Assembly (NCBI RefSeq): GCF_051535215.1
Contig: NZ_JBPPLY010000009.1
Coordinates: 62,001-126,000, forward strand
Direction: 5' to 3'
DNA length: 64,000 nt
Source of the DNA: Nitrobacter sp051535215
GTDB taxonomy: Bacteria; Pseudomonadota; Alphaproteobacteria; Rhizobiales; Xanthobacteraceae
Made by a program: the position numbers and the translations under genes. The stretch's first letter is position 1, and each line of letters begins with the position of its first letter. Below the pieces are notes generated by a model, which was not told the origin of the DNA, searched no databases, and saw only the letters and a program-made list of their open reading frames with translations. Of this stretch, positions 62,078-64,000 are shown one piece after another.

Positions 62078-62374
62078 TTAGCTCAAAACGCCCATGATAT
62101 CGGACTCCTTCATGATGAGGAGGTCCTGGCCGTCGAGCTTGATCTCGGTGCCCGACCACTTGCCGAACAGCACTTTGTCCCCGACCTTGATGTCGATGGG
62201 AACCAGCTTGCCGGCCTCGTCGCGGCCGCCCGGACCGACAGCCACGACTTCGCCTTGCGAGGGCTTCTCCCGGGCGGTGTCGGGAATGATGATGCCGCCC
62301 TTGGTTTTTTCATCGGCATCGATGCGTTTGACCACAACACGGTCATGCAGCGGACGAAATTTGGTTTTAGCCAT
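62078..62374 (-). CDS. groS: Co-chaperonin GroES
   Basis: 98-residue Hsp10 lid of the GroEL chamber. The N-terminus is MAKTKFRPLHDRVVVKR; the mobile loop KTKGGIIIPDTAREKPSQG and the end IMGVLS are typical. The ATG at 62374 is preceded by CGGAGGAGCCGCC, giving a clear ribosome-binding site; the in-frame extension to 62470 runs into the CIRCE region and is rejected. Confidence 0.97.
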   Translation of the reverse strand: MAKTKFRPLHDRVVVKRIDADEKTKGGIIIPDTAREKPSQGEVVAVGPGGRDEAGKLVPIDIKVGDKVLFGKWSGTEIKLDGQDLLIMKESDIMGVLS

Positions 62375-62463
62375 GGCGGCTCCTCCGGGGGTTCGCAGGA
62401 CTCTGAATTGCCATCGTCGGATTGCATGCGCCGAGATCCGCAGCGCGCGAGCGAGTCGTATCT

Positions 62464-62490
62464 TTGGCAATCATGTTCCGAGAGTGCTAA
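62464..62490 (-). promoter_or_regulatory. CIRCE operator (one degenerate arm)
   Basis: On the minus strand, TTAGCACTC at 62490-62482, then nine bases, then GATTGCCAA at 62472-62464. The consensus is TTAGCACTC-N9-GAGTGCTAA. The first arm is perfect; the second matches 7 of 9. This is the binding site of the heat-shock repressor HrcA. Confidence 0.85.
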
Positions 62491-62500
62491 TCGTTGGCGG

Positions 62501-62529
62501 GGAATATGGCTTGGCAGCCATGCTGTCAA
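62501..62529 (-). promoter_or_regulatory. groES-groEL promoter
   Basis: On the minus strand, TTGACA (62529-62524) and TATTCC (62506-62501) are separated by exactly 17 bases, and CIRCE begins 10 bases after the -10 box. Geometry fits a sigma-70-type promoter repressed by HrcA. Confidence 0.75.
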
Positions 62530-62683
62530 GCAAGCGCCCTTAAGCCGTTGGTGAGGGGCGTGTAGGATAGTGCAAACCAAGTCGTGGCGTCTCTGCGATC
62601 GCGGGGTACGGATCGCCGCGGCAACATTTTTCAGGGTCTGGCTGCTTTGGGTGGCGGTCGGGAATTCGGTCGGGGAATAGACG

Positions 62684-63199
62684 ATGGTCAGATCAGACGG
62701 CGGACGCGCGGCTTTGAACCTTGGGGCGGCTGCGGCCCTTGCGATGTTTGTCGGCGGATGCGGATCGATCGGATCGATCGGACTGTCGACCCAGCCGGCG
62801 CAGCCACCGCAACCGGCCGTCGAGCCCGAAATTCCGGCAACGATCCGCGCCGACGAACTCGTGGGGCGCTGGGGTCTTGCGTCCTACCAGAATCCGAACG
62901 ACCGGGCGCGGACCGAAGCCGCAGCCAAGGCGCAATGCCGGAATCCCTACGTGATCGGCGCAGGCGGCAACGGTGGCGTGATCATGCATCTCGCCGACGA
63001 GGCGAAGCCGCAGGAATTGCGGTTGAAAGGCAGCCAGAGCGGCAAGAACTATATCGGTCCGGAGGGACCGGCGGGCGGCGCGAAAGATCGCGAGATCGTT
63101 TCTTTCGACGGCCGCGTCCTCATCACCCGCTTCATCGACCCCGATGCGGCGACCCGCTACGGCAACATGGTGTATGTCCGCTGCGCGCCGCAGCGTTGA
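62684..63199 (+). CDS. Lipoprotein of unknown function
   Basis: 171 residues with a signal peptide and lipobox (FVGGCGS, lipidated Cys at 26). A Pro/Gln linker is followed by a small domain starting ELVGRWGLASYQN that includes GGVIMHLADEA, GKNYIGPEGP and MVYVRCAPQR. It would be anchored in the outer or inner membrane facing the periplasm. The family is unknown to me. It is divergent from groES. Confidence 0.75.
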   Translation: MVRSDGGRAALNLGAAAALAMFVGGCGSIGSIGLSTQPAQPPQPAVEPEIPATIRADELVGRWGLASYQNPNDRARTEAAAKAQCRNPYVIGAGGNGGVIMHLADEAKPQELRLKGSQSGKNYIGPEGPAGGAKDREIVSFDGRVLITRFIDPDAATRYGNMVYVRCAPQR

Positions 63200-63312
63200 T
63201 CGCCGGTTGCGATTTCACGGACACGGCCTGAACCTGCCAATCGCCGATCCGGTATCGGCCATGGCGTTTTCGTGGTTCGCTGCAAGACAACGCAACAAAA
63301 TAAATCATGGAG

Positions 63313-63341
63313 TCTCGCTTCTGATTCCATCAGAAGCGAGA
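63313..63341 (-). terminator. Family C hairpin downstream of cheZ (terminator-like)
   Basis: A 13-bp perfect stem (TCTCGCTTCTGAT with ATCAGAAGCGAGA, loop of 3) is followed on the minus strand by CTCCATGATTTATTTTG, 6 bases after the cheZ stop. It is the hairpin end of the family C repeat in the reverse orientation. Confidence 0.7.
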
Positions 63342-63346
63342 AAGCG

Positions 63347-64000
63347 CTAGCCGAACAACGCGTCGATATCGTCCTGAGAGGCGTGTCCCTCGTCGCCGTC
63401 GAGCTTCGGACCGTTCAGAAGCTTGGCATCGCCGACGCGATCATCGATGATCGGCGGAGCATGAGCGCGGATGGCGTCGACGCCGCCCCAGATGTCCATC
63501 ATGACGTTGATGTGATGTTCGATGAACTTCATGGTGCTCATCACCTTGGCGATGCGTTGCCCGGTGAGATCCTGGAAGTTGCAGGCCTCGAAAATCGCGA
63601 TCACGCGCTCCTGGATTTCCTCGCTCTGCAACTGTGTCTGTTCCGGCGACGCAGACTTCGTCAGGGCGCTGGCCGACTGGTCGATCGCCTCGGCGGCCTC
63701 CAGAATCCGTTGCGTCGCCTGCTCGGTGCCGCCCACCACGGCGCCAAGTTCGTCGGTCACCTTCGACATCTCGTCGCCGCTGAAGCTCTTGCCGTGAAGA
63801 ACGGCGATTTCCTGCTTGGTGCGGGTGATGGCGTCGTAGATCAGATCGAGCTCGGTCTTCAGCTTTTCGCACTGTTCGATCTGCGCGCGATAGGTCTGCA
63901 GCACAGCCTGAGCATCGGCGACCTCGCGGCTGACCTCGGTGTCGGCCGCAGCCGCTTCGCCCGCGCCATTGCGGCGTGAAGCCCCCATCTGTTGGCGGAT
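63347..64000 (-). CDS. cheZ: Chemotaxis protein phosphatase CheZ (5' end beyond window)
   Basis: At least 213 residues of a CheZ-family protein, which dephosphorylates CheY-P to reset the flagellar switch. The helical coiled-coil body includes ILEAAEAIDQSASAL, and the active-site helix is FEACNFQDLTGQRI with the catalytic Asp and Gln. The C-terminus SQDDIDALFG is the CheY-binding peptide. The frame is open to position 64000, so the ATG at 63988 may be internal and the gene may continue off the edge. Confidence 0.88.
   Translation of the reverse strand: MRQQMGASRRNGAGEAAAADTEVSREVADAQAVLQTYRAQIEQCEKLKTELDLIYDAITRTKQEIAVLHGKSFSGDEMSKVTDELGAVVGGTEQATQRILEAAEAIDQSASALTKSASPEQTQLQSEEIQERVIAIFEACNFQDLTGQRIAKVMSTMKFIEHHINVMMDIWGGVDAIRAHAPPIIDDRVGDAKLLNGPKLDGDEGHASQDDIDALFG

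Noticed and set aside
62584..63231. Alternative plus-strand frame overlapping the lipoprotein gene
   Set aside because: Arg-rich shadow; the frame starting at 62684 has a lipobox and a consistent product.

Overview
The window is about 64 kb of GC-rich alphaproteobacterial chromosome. Gene content and intergenic repeats point to the Bradyrhizobiaceae/Nitrobacteraceae (relatives of Bradyrhizobium, Rhodopseudomonas, Nitrobacter, Afipia). The evidence is the phaR-phaA-phaB group, DUF1236 and DUF3096 proteins, Omp25/TorF-type porins, and several families of short palindromic intergenic repeats of the kind I know from these genomes. The genus cannot be fixed from the sequence alone. No phage, integrase, insertion sequence with a transposase, CRISPR array, rRNA or tRNA gene was seen.

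Layout. 1-5.6 kb: a metal-chelate uptake locus (FecCD-type permease, ATPase, convergent binding protein, TonB-dependent receptor behind a structured leader). 5.7-12.9 kb: housekeeping and transport genes (luciferase-like monooxygenase, truA-fmt-def, rmuC, AmpG-like MFS, EamA exporter). 13.1-16.0 kb: polyhydroxybutyrate genes phaB, phaA and the divergent regulator phaR. 16.2-17.5 kb: an orphan ugpB. 18.0-22.5 kb: a three-gene phosphorelay, followed by an ECF-like sigma factor, an L,D-transpeptidase, an orphan amino-acid binding protein, a VOC protein and a DUF938 methyltransferase.

27.0-34.2 kb is a sulfur-oxidation island: soxX-Y-Z-A-K-B, two exported DsrE-family paralogues, an exported GlcG/HbpS-like protein and a persulfide dioxygenase-rhodanese fusion. 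Together they would bind thiosulfate to SoxYZ, release sulfate with SoxB, and handle sulfane sulfur and persulfides. soxCD is not present here. Repeat elements sit between several of these genes. 34.4-36.6 kb: a MarR regulator divergent from a PhnB-like VOC gene and an MFS transporter. 36.7-41.9 kb is the least familiar stretch: a LuxR-type regulator divergent from two secreted repeat proteins (11-residue and 46-residue repeats), an unusual long outer-membrane protein that looks like two barrels in one chain, and a small secreted protein.

41.9-48.9 kb is core: octaprenyl diphosphate synthase, DUF2007, a TrmN6-like methyltransferase, an S49 peptidase, glyQ and glyS (with an AT-rich internal segment). 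49-56.5 kb: small envelope proteins, a TetR regulator, a cytochrome c, glycolate oxidase glcD-E-F and a histone H1-like lysine-rich protein. 57-64 kb: a TorF-type porin, secreted proteins of unknown function, the groES-groEL operon with a CIRCE operator, a lipoprotein, and the 3' part of cheZ running off the right edge.

Start codons were chosen from Shine-Dalgarno sequences and family N-termini. Several are GTG or TTG and are stated as such.
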